DNA of 64,000 nucleotides from Bartonella sp. M0177 (GCF_016102285.1 NZ_JACFOY010000001.1:1-64000); one strand, 5' to 3'; numbered from the stretch's first letter, positions 8,334 through 17,885 are shown. Notes: generated by a model not told the origin, from the sequence alone. Translations and numbers: made by a program.

Positions 8334-8933
8334 ATGAAAAGCAGATTTTCAAAAACTGGTCCAATGGCAAAAACCGCGCATCGACTGTTGTCTCATCTCG
8401 ACGGTCGCTCGCTTGTTCTTGTCGGGCTCATGGGGGCGGGCAAATCCACAATTGGCAAACGTGTTGCGACCATGTTGGAGCTTCCTTTTCATGATGCGGA
8501 TTACGAGATCGAGCAAGCAGCACGTATGACAATACCGGAATTGTTCGAAAGTTATGGCGAGCCTGCTTTTCGTGATCTCGAACGGCGGGTGATTCTCCGT
8601 TTGCTGAAAGAGGGGCCGATGGTGCTTGCTACCGGCGGCGGTGCTTATATGAACGGGGAAACACGTAAAGCCATTGCCGAGAAGGGTATTTCTATCTGGC
8701 TTCACGCCGAGCTTGACGTATTGATGGAGCGGGTATCGCACCGTCAAAATCGCCCCTTGCTGCAAAGGCCTGATCCGCGTGCCTTTATGGAAAAATTGAT
8801 GGCCGAACGCTATCCCGTCTATGCTTTGTCAGATATTCGTGTAAGCAGTCGAAAGACGCGTCGCGACGTGGTTGCACGTTCTGTTATACGCTCTGTCGAA
8901 AGCTATCTTTCAAAACCTGAAAAACCGCAATAA
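8334..8933 (+). CDS. aroK: Shikimate kinase
   Basis: AroK phosphorylates shikimate at the 3-hydroxyl with ATP in the chorismate pathway (cytosol). 199 residues. The Walker A loop is G31-LMGAGKS-T39; the shikimate-binding DADYEIE and R in EPAFRDLE, the glycine motif ATGGGAYM and the lid arginines (SHRQNRPLL) all follow in order. The N-terminal 20 residues are extra relative to E. coli, normal for Rhizobiales. An alternative ATG at 8364 is possible. aroB starts 13 bases downstream, forming the classic aroK-aroB operon, divergent from the xerD pair. Confidence 0.95.
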   Translation: MKSRFSKTGPMAKTAHRLLSHLDGRSLVLVGLMGAGKSTIGKRVATMLELPFHDADYEIEQAARMTIPELFESYGEPAFRDLERRVILRLLKEGPMVLATGGGAYMNGETRKAIAEKGISIWLHAELDVLMERVSHRQNRPLLQRPDPRAFMEKLMAERYPVYALSDIRVSSRKTRRDVVARSVIRSVESYLSKPEKPQ

Positions 8934-8946
8934 AAGGCAGCTAAAA

Positions 8947-10062
8947 ATGGAAAATCAGACAGTTAAGGTAACACTGGGGAAACGTAGTTACGATATTCTG
9001 ATAGGCCCCGGTCTGGTTGTCTCGGCAGGTCACGAGATTGCCCGTCGTTTTCCGGGAAGACGTGTTGTTGTTGTAACAGACGAAAATGTTGCAGCGCTGC
9101 ATTTGGGAATGTTGACACAAAGTTTGCGTGATGCCGGAATTGATGTGGTTCCGATAGTGGTCAAAGCCGGTGAAAAATCGAAATGTTTCGAAACACTGCA
9201 AAATGTAACAAATGATATTCTTGATAATCGTCTGGAGCGCGGCGATTTTGTTATTGCGTTCGGCGGTGGTGTTGTCGGTGATCTTGCAGGATTTGCTGCC
9301 GGAATTGTGCGCCGTGGAATGAATTTTATCCAGATACCGACGTCACTGCTGGCACAGGTTGATTCGTCGGTCGGCGGCAAAACCGGTATCGACACACGTC
9401 AGGGAAAAAATCTGATTGGTGTATTTTATCAACCGAAACTTGTCATTGCCGATACAGAGATTCTCGACACTCTCCCCGAACGGGAATTCAGAGCCGGTTA
9501 TGCCGAAGTTGCCAAATACGGATTGATCAATCAACCGGACTTTTTTTCATGGCTTGAAAAAAATTGGCAAAAGATTTTTCTTGGCGGACACGAACGGATC
9601 GAGGCGATAGCCCGCTCCTGTCGTTCAAAAGCCGATGTGGTCGCCCATGATGAACATGAGGCGGGAGAACGTGCATTATTGAATTTGGGGCACACTTTCG
9701 GTCATGCCTTGGAAACGGTTACAAATTATGATTCGAATCGCCTTGTCCATGGTGAAGGGGTCTCCATCGGCATGGTTCTCGCGCATCAGTTTTCAAACTA
9801 TCTCGGTCTTTGTCCTGCCGATGTCGCAACGCGGGTGGAAACCCATTTGAGTTCTGTCGGTCTTCCTGTGGCTTTGCAGGATGTTTCGGGCGGCGTGCCG
9901 GATGCCGCAACATTGATGAAAATTATCGCTCAGGACAAGAAAGTCGAACATGGCAGTCTGACCTTTATATTAACACGCGGGTTGGGCCAGTCATTCATTG
10001 CCAAAAACGTACCGCCGGAAAAAGTGTTGGCATTTCTTAAACAGAAACTTGGCGAAAAATGA
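8947..10062 (+). CDS. aroB: 3-dehydroquinate synthase
   Basis: AroB converts DAHP to 3-dehydroquinate using NAD and a divalent metal, the second step of the shikimate pathway. 371 residues. Marks include the NAD-binding [33 protein letters not shown], the metal and substrate region [12 protein letters not shown], and the metal-binding His residues in [12 protein letters not shown] and [10 protein letters not shown] longer frame opens at 8872 inside aroK, but the ATG at 8947 is preceded by AGGCAG and gives the normal N-terminus. It follows aroK with a 13-base gap. Confidence 0.96.
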   Translation: MENQTVKVTLGKRSYDILIGPGLVVSAGHEIARRFPGRRVVVVTDENVAALHLGMLTQSLRDAGIDVVPIVVKAGEKSKCFETLQNVTNDILDNRLERGDFVIAFGGGVVGDLAGFAAGIVRRGMNFIQIPTSLLAQVDSSVGGKTGIDTRQGKNLIGVFYQPKLVIADTEILDTLPEREFRAGYAEVAKYGLINQPDFFSWLEKNWQKIFLGGHERIEAIARSCRSKADVVAHDEHEAGERALLNLGHTFGHALETVTNYDSNRLVHGEGVSIGMVLAHQFSNYLGLCPADVATRVETHLSSVGLPVALQDVSGGVPDAATLMKIIAQDKKVEHGSLTFILTRGLGQSFIAKNVPPEKVLAFLKQKLGEK

Positions 10063-10106
10063 TTGATCGGAGCGGCTATATTGTTTAATGCTTCCACTGC
10101 GATGAA

Positions 10107-10415
10107 GTCTGCGTAGCTCAGCAGGATAGAGCACAGGATTCCTGAAACATTGAAATTGGGCGCTTCTCAAGGAAACTTTTGAAGCGGATCTGCTCAAAGT
10201 CGGGGAACGCTTATGACTTTTCAAAGTCATTGCCAATCCCGAGCCAAGCCCTCAAAAAGGGAAGGTGTAGAGACTGGACGGGCAGCACCTTACGGGTCAA
10301 GCCGATGGTGAAGGGACAGTCCAGACCACAAACGGTCATAGCTTGTTGACCGGCGGCGAAAGTCGAAGTGGTATGAATCCTGGGGTCGTGGGTTCGAATC
10401 CCACCGCGGACACCA
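10107..10415 (+). tRNA. tRNA-Arg (anticodon CCT) interrupted by a group I intron
   Basis: The exons are 10107-10143 and 10376-10415. The acceptor strands GTCTGCG (10107-10113) and CGCGGAC (10405-10411) pair, with one G-U. The D stem is GCTC/GAGC (10116-10119, 10129-10132). The anticodon stem is CAGGA (10134-10138) with TCCTG (10378-10382), giving the loop TTCCTAA when the intron is removed. The T arm is GTGGG-TTCGAAT-CCCAC (10388-10404). Discriminator A10412 and an encoded CCA (10413-10415) follow. The anticodon CCT (10141-10143) reads AGG codons. Introns at this place in tRNA-Arg(CCU) are known from Agrobacterium and other alphaproteobacteria. Confidence 0.95.
10144..10375 (+). other. Group I self-splicing intron in tRNA-Arg(CCT)
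   Basis: The 232-base insert follows anticodon base U36 and ends in G (10375), as group I introns do. A three-base internal guide GGG (10158-10160) can pair with exon CCU to form P1 with the required terminal U-G pair, as in the Azoarcus tRNA-Ile intron. A strong P2-like hairpin lies near 10161-10184. The core contains GAGACTGGACGG and later GACAGTCCAG, which correspond to the two strands of P7 in bacterial tRNA introns. No homing-endonuclease frame is present. Confidence 0.9.
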
Positions 10416-11032
10416 TCGTCATGATATTGCAAAATTATTGTTTATACGAATTATATGGAAATTGCTCCCCCCTCTTTTTCCCATCATGAAATCTGGAACA
10501 CATAGGGACAATCGCCTTTGTTGCAGAGACTAAGATACAGTCATCTCAAGCATAAACTGTTGAAGGGTATTTCCTTCACCAAAGGTAAAATTTTGTTCCG
10601 ATTATGAGGATCATCTCGTTTGATAGAAAACCGTTCCTTTTATGAAGATTAAACGGAAAGAAGGCTTCTTCGTTTTATCGTTCAAAATATTTTCCCTCGA
10701 TTACCAGCAACAAAACCTTAATTATCGTTATGCACATAAAGCAAATTGTTTATTTTTTTTAAGCTACAGGAAGTTTCGAATATCGAATTTCAATATCTTT
10801 TATATGCGTTTGTTTTCCGAAATCATGGATTGAAAGCATATAATAAGGTTTATAGGCTCTATTTTTGGAAATTTTTAGCAAATTGAAACTATGATATAGA
10901 TCGGAAAATTGAAATTTTAATAATTTTCCATTCGAAAAAATGATTTCATGATAAGAGTCATAAAAAATAGAATATTAATAAAAAATAAATAAGTATAATT
11001 TTCTTAAAATAATAAAAAATAAATTTTTGAGC
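10416..11032. other. AT-rich intergenic region, no gene seen
   Basis: This stretch between the tRNA and the carboxypeptidase gene is very AT-rich, especially 10840-11030. A 63-codon frame (10642-10833) has biased composition and no ribosome site and is not believed. No RNA structure is recognised before the inverted repeat at 11033. Confidence 0.5.
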
Positions 11033-11064
11033 GTTATTGCGTTATACGCGCGTAACGCAATAAC
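11033..11064. repeat. Perfect 12-bp inverted repeat
   Basis: GTTATTGCGTTA (11033-11044) and TAACGCAATAAC (11053-11064) are exact reverse complements around an 8-base GC-rich spacer. No T-run follows, so a protein-binding site or a structured leader is as likely as a terminator. It lies about 200 bases before the carboxypeptidase start. Confidence 0.8.
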
Positions 11065-11121
11065 AGAACCCTCTGGTTGATTATCATCTTGAATCCTGTA
11101 TAACTGATTTTAAGGGTTATG

Positions 11122-11179
11122 AACGTTTCAACGTTATTTACTGAAAATTAACGTTGTTACATGGCAAGCTATTAACGTT
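11122..11179. promoter_or_regulatory. Cluster of four AACGTT palindromes upstream of the D,D-carboxypeptidase
   Basis: AACGTT occurs at 11122, 11130, 11150 and 11174. The last two are embedded in the longer shared sequence TTAACGTTGT. The clustering in an otherwise AT-rich promoter region suggests an operator, but the protein is unknown. Confidence 0.35.
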
Positions 11180-11261
11180 GTCATTCATATGCCGCATGAT
11201 GTAACCGGTTTTGTTGTTTGCGTATATTTTTGTATTGCTTCATTTCAGGCAGGGAAGACTG

Positions 11262-12629
11262 ATGCGTTTTTTTAAGGTTTTACGGTTTTCGGTCGCGGTA
11301 CTTATTGCAGTTGCGAGTGTTCTATTTTTTGCGCTGGCACCGGTGCAGGCCAAGTCCAATGCGGTTGAACTTCCGGCAATTGTTGTCGATGCGAATACCG
11401 GCAATGTCTTGTTTGCAAACCGTGCTGATGAAATACGCCCGCCTGCATCGATCACCAAAGTAATGACGCTTTATCTCGTTTTTGATGCAATACAGAGCGG
11501 CCGTCTGAATTGGAATACCGAAATGCCCGTCTCCCGACATGCAGCCAGCAAACCGAGGATGAAGCTCGGTATGCCTGCAGGTTCAAAGCTTTCGGTTCGT
11601 GATGCAGTCAATTCCATGATTGTTCTTTCAGCCAATGATGCGGCTGTTGTCGTGGCTGAATATCTTGGCGGAAGCGAAGAGAATTTCGCCCGTGTTATGA
11701 CCTTGAAGGCAAGAAGCCTCGGTATGCGCAATACCACTTTCAAAAATCCGAACGGGCTTCCTGCACAGGGGCATGTTTCGACAGCCCGTGATATTGCTTT
11801 GATGTCGATTGCCATGCGTGAACATTTTCCGCAATATTATCATCTCTTCAGCCAACGTGAATTCGTTTACCGCGGTCAGGTCTATAAAGGCCACAATCGT
11901 GTTCTTGACAGGATTGACGGAGCAGACGGGTTGAAAACCGGCTTTACCGGTCTTGCGGGTTTTACCATTACCACCACAATTGCCAAGGACGGCAAAAAAC
12001 TGGTTATCGTTGTTCTTGGTGGAACGTCGGGTCGCCAGCGTGATGATGTCGTTGTCTTGTTAGCCAATGCTTATATGGATAGTGCCAGCCGCTCGACCAA
12101 AAAACGTATTTTTGCCCAATGGAGTGTGGCTCAATCAGCCTGGCGTGGTCAGCCTCAACCGGCAATTGCGCAATCGGATAAAAGAAACGCTGAGATCGTA
12201 ACCGCTTCTGTTAATTCACGTAGTAATCGGGCGGTCGAACCTGCAAAGACAGTTACCGAAACACGGTCTACCATATCCATTCCGGTCAAAAAAACAGTCA
12301 AAATGGAAACCGCTCCGACAACCATGGCTTATGCCGATGAAGGCAAAAAGACTGTTACCGAGATTTTGAAAAATGAAATACAGGTAAGCTACATTGTACA
12401 GGTAGCAGCACTACCGGATAAAGCTTCTGCCGACGGATTTTTGAAAACGGTACAAAAGTCTTTGAAAGATTCGAAAGTCGCTTCTCTCGGACATGTCGAG
12501 CCAGCCAAAGTTGACGGCAAAGAAGTCTATCGGGTGCGCTTTGGTTCGTTCGGCAGTGAAAGTGAAGCAAATGCAGCATGTGGCAAGATAACAGCGCAAG
12601 CATATTCCTGTTTTGTTGTCGCAAACTGA
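11262..12629 (+). CDS. D-alanyl-D-alanine carboxypeptidase with C-terminal SPOR domain
   Basis: 455 residues, exported: a signal peptide ends near residue 30 (FALAPVQA). The peptidase S11 domain (about 35-270) has all three penicillin-binding motifs: S63-ITK-66, S123-AN-125 and K225-TG-227. It removes the terminal D-Ala of peptidoglycan stem peptides in the periplasm. A polar linker (about 285-380) leads to a SPOR domain (about 385-455, SYIVQVAALPDKASADGF...VYRVRFGSF), which binds denuded glycan strands at the septum. This architecture is common in Rhizobiales. An in-frame ATG at 11211 is possible, but AGGGAAG precedes the ATG at 11262, which also starts the signal peptide properly. Monocistronic. 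Confidence 0.93.
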   Translation: MRFFKVLRFSVAVLIAVASVLFFALAPVQAKSNAVELPAIVVDANTGNVLFANRADEIRPPASITKVMTLYLVFDAIQSGRLNWNTEMPVSRHAASKPRMKLGMPAGSKLSVRDAVNSMIVLSANDAAVVVAEYLGGSEENFARVMTLKARSLGMRNTTFKNPNGLPAQGHVSTARDIALMSIAMREHFPQYYHLFSQREFVYRGQVYKGHNRVLDRIDGADGLKTGFTGLAGFTITTTIAKDGKKLVIVVLGGTSGRQRDDVVVLLANAYMDSASRSTKKRIFAQWSVAQSAWRGQPQPAIAQSDKRNAEIVTASVNSRSNRAVEPAKTVTETRSTISIPVKKTVKMETAPTTMAYADEGKKTVTEILKNEIQVSYIVQVAALPDKASADGFLKTVQKSLKDSKVASLGHVEPAKVDGKEVYRVRFGSFGSESEANAACGKITAQAYSCFVVAN

Positions 12630-12988
12630 ACACATAAAGCGTCAGTTCGAGTAGAAAACAAAATCGCACTGCTGTTCGAGTATGTCAGGCTTCTAACCGG
12701 CTATCATGACACCGGTTATTGTAACATTTGTCATTATTGCAGCGGTTTTTCTCAAGTGTAAAACGGGTTTCAACTCGGCTATCGCGAACACATATAGCTT
12801 GAAACCTTGTGAAGGTTTCGGGCTTTTCTATCGCCGATCAAAATTTGCGAAGATTCGAACCAATAGATGAGATTTGAGGTAAGTCGACTTTCACTTCAAT
12901 ATTTTATCGGATTAGATATTTGACTTCTCATCGGCTTTAGAAACCGTCGCCAGATTTTTAAGCGGCACAATTAGTCGGAATGACCTAT
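12630..12988. other. Intergenic region between convergent genes, with a weak hairpin
   Basis: No coding frame is convincing. GAAACCTT (12801-12808) and AAGGTTTC (12812-12819) pair perfectly and are followed by GGGCTTTTCT, a possible weak terminator for the carboxypeptidase transcript some 170 bases after its stop. Confidence 0.4.
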
Positions 12989-13017
12989 AAAAAAAGGCGG
13001 GGGAAGCCCGCCTTTTT
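12989..13017 (-). terminator. Rho-independent terminator after grpE (probably bidirectional)
   Basis: AAAAAGGCGGG (12991-13001) pairs with CCCGCCTTTTT (13007-13017). On the minus strand the stem runs into seven T residues, 70 bases after grpE. The plus strand also ends in TTTTT, so it may stop both convergent transcripts. Confidence 0.85.
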
Positions 13018-13085
13018 AGAAGTGAAATACGCAATAAGAGAAATTCTTTATGTCTATTATCGATTTTGATTGAACAAAAACCGGT

Positions 13086-13772
13086 TCATTCCGGCTTTTT
13101 CTCGTTTTGCGGTTCGGTTTTTGCGGTTGCTTCTTTTGGGCCGCCCTTGGAAACACCAACCATTGCCGGTCGCAATACGCGGTCACCAATAACATAGCCG
13201 GCCTGAACAACCTGTTGTACGGTATTGTTCGGAACCTCGGTATTCGGAATTTCAAACATTGCCTGATGAAAGTTCGGGTCGAATTTCTGCCCTTCAGGTT
13301 CAATTTTTTTGACGCCATTGCGCTCCAGAGCAGCCATCATGGCGCGTTCTGTCATTTCAACGCCTTCTGCCAAAGCATTGAGCCCTGTATCCTTCTCGCG
13401 TGCACCTTCGGGAATTGCCTGTAAAGCGCGGTTGAGATTATCGGAAACCTGAAGCATATCACGTGCAAAATTGGCAACAGAATAAGCTCTCGCATCGGCA
13501 ACATCACGAGCCGTACGACGGCGCAAATTCTCCATCTCGGCAGCAAGGCGCAGAACCTGATCTTTCAGCTCGTCATTTTCGGCTTGCATGGCTGCAACCG
13601 GATCAGCACCTTCATCAGCAACCTGATCATCTTCGACTTCGGCTTTTGCTTCTTCCTTACGCTGTTTCAAAAAATCATCGGCCGCACGTTTCAATGCATC
13701 TCTGTCAGCCGGATTCTTTATGTCGCGGTTATTGATATCACTTTCAGCAGATTTCTTTTTTTCCTCAGACAT
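13086..13772 (-). CDS. grpE: Nucleotide exchange factor GrpE
   Basis: GrpE releases ADP from DnaK during the chaperone cycle (cytosol). 228 residues. A charged, disordered N-terminus (1-60) is followed by the long dimerisation helix (about 60-115, [28 protein letters not shown]) and the C-terminal beta domain with [31 protein letters not shown] and [24 protein letters not shown], the family signature. It lies on the same strand as hrcA but is separated from it by hemC and an ABC importer; in related genomes hrcA and grpE are neighbours. Confidence 0.96.
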   Translation of the reverse strand: MSEEKKKSAESDINNRDIKNPADRDALKRAADDFLKQRKEEAKAEVEDDQVADEGADPVAAMQAENDELKDQVLRLAAEMENLRRRTARDVADARAYSVANFARDMLQVSDNLNRALQAIPEGAREKDTGLNALAEGVEMTERAMMAALERNGVKKIEPEGQKFDPNFHQAMFEIPNTEVPNNTVQQVVQAGYVIGDRVLRPAMVGVSKGGPKEATAKTEPQNEKKPE

Positions 13773-13808
13773 AGGATTCCTACTTTTCGATAATAGTTGT
13801 TAAATTCG

Positions 13809-13837
13809 ATATCGAAATTTTAGCGAGAAAAATCAAG
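13809..13837 (-). promoter_or_regulatory. Possible sigma-32-type promoter of grpE
   Basis: On the minus strand CTTG (13837-13834) is followed after 19 bases by CGATAT (13814-13809). This resembles the alphaproteobacterial heat-shock promoter (CTTG, 17-18 bases, CYTATRT) but the spacing is one base long and the -10 box is imperfect. Confidence 0.3.
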
Positions 13838-13923
13838 AGGCAAACCGCAAAAGGAACGCTTAAAAAGGTTTGCTTCCCTGCTTTTAACCGATAAATGACA
13901 ACCGGATGGAAATTTCACGCAAC

Positions 13924-14877
13924 TCAAGCTTTTAGCAGGCTTTCAACCTTTTTTTTATTACTATTGACTGTGCAGGCCCGAAGCAGTTCGCCAGCTCCCT
14001 TATCGAGAAGCCGTTCCGCCAGAACCTTGCCCATTTCCTCAACGCCATAAGTACAAGTTGTCGCGTAATCGACAATCTGCTTCAAACCGTCAACACCCGT
14101 TACAGTGGCTTTCATGTAAAGCATTGTATTTTTCCATGTCGAGCAAACGCCGACAGGCAAGTTGCATCCGGCATTGAGATATTTCATCAATGACCGTTCT
14201 GCATCGGTTTCCGCACGTGATTTCTTGCATTCAATTGCTTTGAGAAGCCGCAAAATATCTCTGTCATCTTGACGGCATTCTATGCCAAGCGCCCCTTGGG
14301 CAACGGCATAAGGGAAGATTTGCGGATTGAGACATTCCATGCTGTCTTCAAAAAGGCCAAGCCGCTTCAATCCGGCAGCTGCAAGAATTGTTGCATCAAT
14401 CCCGTTTTTATCGACAGCGCGGCGCAATCTCGGCGGTACATTGCCACGAACCGGCACAATTTCGATATCCGGAAAAAACGATCTGAGCTGGGCGGCACGA
14501 CGAATGGAACCGGTGCCGATTTTGTGATGATTGCTGCGAATATCATCAAATTTCAAGCCGCATAGAACATCACGCGGGTCCTCGCGTTTTGGCACAGAGG
14601 CAAGAACAAGTCCTTCCGGCTGAACAGTTGGTAGATCTTTCAAAGAATGGACTACAACATCGACTTCACGGTTCAACAGAGCCTCTTCACCGCTTTTGGT
14701 GAAAACTCCGACATTACCGATATCCTGAAAACTTGTGTGCTTATCTTTGTCACCTACACAGCCAAGCAAAACAGTTTCGACTGTTAATGTAGGATCAAGC
14801 TCCCGCAACAGCTTAGCCACACTTTCCGCTTGCACGCGCGCTAACGCACTTTTCCGTGTTCCAAGCCTTATCCGCAT
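13924..14877 (-). CDS. hemC: Hydroxymethylbilane synthase (porphobilinogen deaminase), divergent form
   Basis: HemC polymerises four porphobilinogens to hydroxymethylbilane in tetrapyrrole synthesis. 317 residues, normal length. Key features are present: catalytic Asp D81 (VHSLKDLP), the substrate-binding arginines R126-R127 (GSIRRAAQL) and R144 (VRGNV), and the dipyrromethane-cofactor cysteine C238 (NAGCNLPVG). The usual active-site loop GGKGLF is changed to GNVGVF, losing its conserved Lys while keeping the later one (FTK). The sequence looks unlike the usual Rhizobiales HemC (for example the start MRIRLGTRKSALARVQAE), suggesting a different lineage or acquisition. No other classical heme-synthesis gene is nearby. 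It sits in a block separating grpE from hrcA. Confidence 0.85.
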   Translation of the reverse strand: MRIRLGTRKSALARVQAESVAKLLRELDPTLTVETVLLGCVGDKDKHTSFQDIGNVGVFTKSGEEALLNREVDVVVHSLKDLPTVQPEGLVLASVPKREDPRDVLCGLKFDDIRSNHHKIGTGSIRRAAQLRSFFPDIEIVPVRGNVPPRLRRAVDKNGIDATILAAAGLKRLGLFEDSMECLNPQIFPYAVAQGALGIECRQDDRDILRLLKAIECKKSRAETDAERSLMKYLNAGCNLPVGVCSTWKNTMLYMKATVTGVDGLKQIVDYATTCTYGVEEMGKVLAERLLDKGAGELLRACTVNSNKKKVESLLKA

Positions 14878-15132
14878 AACTCTAAGCCTATTCCATAAAT
14901 TTCAATGATCAAACTCTACACTCTTTAGAGCGTTTCTAAGAGTATCTAACTCAACTTGCGCATAAAAGAAAGTTCTCTTCGCTTAAATTGTGTTTCGAGG
15001 CGTCATTTTCAAACTTTAAGGCAGTTTTTCCTTAAAATGTCAGGAAAAGAAGCAAATGATTCTCCGCTTTTCGTGTTGATTATAACGTTTTTTTGAAGCG
15101 ATATGTTGCAGGGCGAATGCGGAAATTCCGGA

Positions 15133-15900
15133 TTATCTTTGTTCATCCCAGAAAATGATTCTGTGTTTTGCGAAACCGACCATCAAATGCATGATAACGC
15201 CAATAAGTGCCAGAATGACAAGAATGGCAAATTGACCGGCAATGTTGAACTGCTCGTTGAATTGCATAAGCATTTTGCCCAAACCCTTTTGTGCACCGAC
15301 AAATTCGGCAACAATTGCGCCAATCAGGGCAAAGATAATGCCAAGGCCGAGACCGGCAAACACAAATGGCAGGGAAGCCGGCAATTTTACTTTCAGCAAA
15401 ATCTGTATTTCGTTGGCACCGAATGCTTTGAGCATCTGGATTTCTTCCCGTCCTGCCGATTGTAAACCGGCAATCACGTTGATAAGCATCGGGAAAAACG
15501 AAATAAGCGCGGCCATAACAATTTTTGATGTGATGCCATAGCCGAACCATTGCAGAAAAATCGGTGCAAGGGCAACGGTCGGTATCGTCTGGAAAGCGAT
15601 AATATAGGGCAAAAACGCAAGCTGGAAAACGCGAACCTGCGAAATAGCAACACCAAGAATTGCCGCAAGCACCATGCCGCAAATAAAGCCAAGCAAAACT
15701 TCGGCCATGGTAACACCGAGATTATCCCAGAAAAGAGCCGACTTTATCAGCCGGACAAGCTGGTAGAAGATGAGACTGGGCGGCGGCAAAAGATAGGCAG
15801 GAACCTCCCATAGCCGGACCGAAGTTTCCCAGAAGCTGACAACAAGAATAAAAACAACAACAACAAGCAATGCTTGAAGCGTTTTTTCATTTTTAAACAT
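15133..15900 (-). CDS. ABC transporter permease (SsuC/TauC/ThiX type)
   Basis: 255 residues with about six membrane segments. The EAA-type loop that contacts the ATPase is seen as GLQSAGREEIQMLKAFGANEIQILLKVKLPASLPFVFAGL. It is the inner-membrane channel of the importer encoded with the next two upstream genes (ATPase and binding protein) on the same strand. A good ribosome site (AAAGGCTGGCA) precedes the ATG. The family carries sulfonates, nitrate, or thiamine-pyrimidine precursors; the substrate is not shown by this subunit. Confidence 0.9.
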   Translation of the reverse strand: MFKNEKTLQALLVVVVFILVVSFWETSVRLWEVPAYLLPPPSLIFYQLVRLIKSALFWDNLGVTMAEVLLGFICGMVLAAILGVAISQVRVFQLAFLPYIIAFQTIPTVALAPIFLQWFGYGITSKIVMAALISFFPMLINVIAGLQSAGREEIQMLKAFGANEIQILLKVKLPASLPFVFAGLGLGIIFALIGAIVAEFVGAQKGLGKMLMQFNEQFNIAGQFAILVILALIGVIMHLMVGFAKHRIIFWDEQR

Positions 15901-15965
15901 TGCCAGCCTTTCTGCGGTTTTGCCGATTTCTCAATCACAGGATTTGATGGATATGCAACAGCAGT

Positions 15966-16751
15966 TCAACAATTCATACTAAAATTTTCAAAATGTTGTC
16001 TTATTTGACCTAAAATTTTTCCGACCCTTTTATCTGTCAACTCCTGAAGTTCACGCGGGCGGGGCAATTTGACATCGACAATTTCTTCAATGTGGCCGGG
16101 ACGCGGGCTCATCACCACCACTTTGTCGGCAAGAAATACCGCTTCGGGAATGGAATGGGTAACAAAAAGGACAGTTTTTTTGCTTTCAAGCCAGATATTT
16201 TGCAATTCGCCATTTAAAACTTCGCGGGTCATTGCATCAAGCGCCCCGAATGGCTCATCCATAAGCAGAACTTTCGGGTCACGAATAAGCGCACGGCAAA
16301 TTCCCGCACGTTGTCGCATTCCGCCTGAAAGCTCGGTCGGCAATTTGTTTTCAAATCCTTTAAGTCCCACCGTTTCCATGAGCATCAAAGCGCGGTCATG
16401 GTACTCTCTTTTGTCAAGATGCATCAATTCGACCGGCAAGAGGATGTTTTGCAGGATTGTACGCCACGGAAGCAGTGTAGGGTCCTGAAAAACAAATCCC
16501 ACTTCCGGCGAAGGACGGGTAACGGCAACGCCGTTAAGCATCACATCACCGACAAAATTGTCCACAAGACCGGCAAGGATTTTAAGTAACGTTGTTTTGC
16601 CGCAGCCGGATGGCCCGACAAGTGCAATAAAAGCGCCTTCGGCAATTTCCAGATTGACATTCTTCAACGCATCAATCGTGCCGTCTTTTTTGCTTATATA
16701 GCTTTTGTGCAATCCCTTGATGGTGATAAGCGGCTTTTTGATAGACGGCAT
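15966..16751 (-). CDS. ABC transporter ATP-binding protein (SsuB/TauB/ThiZ type)
   Basis: 261 residues. Walker A is GPSGCGKTTLLK (about 42-53), the Q-loop lies in GFVFQDPTLLPW, the signature is LSGGMRQR, Walker B is VLLMDEPFGALD and the switch His follows in FVTHSIPEA. These mark the nitrate/sulfonate/taurine subfamily of importer ATPases. It drives uptake through the downstream permease. The genes are ordered binding protein, ATPase, permease on one strand with gaps of about 47 and 65 bases, consistent with one operon. Confidence 0.92.
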   Translation of the reverse strand: MPSIKKPLITIKGLHKSYISKKDGTIDALKNVNLEIAEGAFIALVGPSGCGKTTLLKILAGLVDNFVGDVMLNGVAVTRPSPEVGFVFQDPTLLPWRTILQNILLPVELMHLDKREYHDRALMLMETVGLKGFENKLPTELSGGMRQRAGICRALIRDPKVLLMDEPFGALDAMTREVLNGELQNIWLESKKTVLFVTHSIPEAVFLADKVVVMSPRPGHIEEIVDVKLPRPRELQELTDKRVGKILGQIRQHFENFSMNC

Positions 16752-16798
16752 AGACGTTTTCTCAATCCTTCAGAACGACAGCCTTCGCTTTAAACGGG

Positions 16799-17869
16799 TT
16801 AGTCCTTTTTAACAATTGTCTTGATATCGAAATTATAAATTTCCCCCATCAAGGAATTGCTCCAGACATCCTTTACCTGAAGCAGGCGTTCGGTTGAACC
16901 TGTTTGATGAGCAAAAGATAAAACTGCTTGCCAGCGTTCATCAGGAATATCAAGCCATTTTCCCCAACTTGCCGGATCCGGTTTGTCAGCCGGTGTCGAA
17001 TCGGCAAGTGCTATGGCCATAGCTTCGGCAGTATTTTTGGCATCCTGTCCGGTCGGATTATCGGAACCGCCCAATTCGGGGAATTCTTTAAAAGCAAGTT
17101 TCAAGGCGCTATCGGGATAAAGTTTGGTATAGATCATGCCTTTATAGGCAGCGCGTGCAAAAGCTGAAAGTTCATGCGGCTTGTCATTGAATATTTTCTG
17201 GCTTGTGACCATAGTAACGCTGAAAAGGCGGTTCATTTCTTCCGGTCGTTGCAGAAGATCGAATTCAACGCCGTTCTGACGCATAACGGTAAAACTATCC
17301 GAATAGCTGTCGACTGCGTCGATATCCTTCGCATTAAGCGCGGCTGCCGCGCGCGCACCTGCACCAACGGGGACAATCGTAACGTCACTTTCTTTCAAGC
17401 CGGCAATTTTCAAATTCGCCCGTAAATCGGCATAAGAAGCCGAAGCGAGGCTGATAACTCCGACCCGTTTTCCTTTAAGATCGGCAATGGATTTGATAGT
17501 GGAGCCTTTCGGGACACCGATAAAATAAGGCCATCTGACCGTTATTCCGGCAAATGCCTTGAGTGGCACACCTTTATCAACGGCGGCTGCAATATTGGCA
17601 GACGACGCATAGGCAATATCGGCCGATCCTGATGCAACTGCCTGAAGAGCTGCTGTGGAGCCATCGGTAAAGAGCAATGACGGATTGATATTTTCTTCCT
17701 GAAAATAGCCGAGTTGTTTGGGAACGGCATAGGTAAATGTTTCTTCCGCCGGTGTTGTTGTACTGCGGGCGAGCGCCAGAACAAAATGCACAGGTTCGGC
17801 AAATCCGGATAGAGTGAAAAATAAAAACGCATTGAGTAGTACAACGGCATGGATGAAAGCGGCTTTCAT
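16799..17869 (-). CDS. ABC transporter substrate-binding protein (NMT1/SsuA family)
   Basis: 356 residues with a signal peptide (hydrophobic stretch to LSGFAEP, about residue 24), so periplasmic. The NMT1/SsuA pattern is clear: EETFTYAVPKQLGYFQEENIN, FTDGSTAALQAVASGSADIAYASS, and ADLKGKRVGVISLASASYADLRANL. Such proteins bind sulfonates, nitrate or formyl-aminopyrimidine thiamine precursors. A tenA gene elsewhere in the window (54818) makes thiamine-pyrimidine uptake conceivable, but no thiamine riboswitch is visible upstream. The ATG at 17869 follows AAAGGAGAG, better than the frame's earlier start at 17902. Confidence 0.9.
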   Translation of the reverse strand: MKAAFIHAVVLLNAFLFFTLSGFAEPVHFVLALARSTTTPAEETFTYAVPKQLGYFQEENINPSLLFTDGSTAALQAVASGSADIAYASSANIAAAVDKGVPLKAFAGITVRWPYFIGVPKGSTIKSIADLKGKRVGVISLASASYADLRANLKIAGLKESDVTIVPVGAGARAAAALNAKDIDAVDSYSDSFTVMRQNGVEFDLLQRPEEMNRLFSVTMVTSQKIFNDKPHELSAFARAAYKGMIYTKLYPDSALKLAFKEFPELGGSDNPTGQDAKNTAEAMAIALADSTPADKPDPASWGKWLDIPDERWQAVLSFAHQTGSTERLLQVKDVWSNSLMGEIYNFDIKTIVKKD

Positions 17870-17885
17870 GGGATGCTCTCCTTTG

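Noticed and set aside
10642-10833. 63-codon open frame in the AT-rich gap
   Set aside because: No ribosome site, skewed composition (Phe, Lys, Asn, Tyr) expected from AT-rich DNA, and no family likeness.
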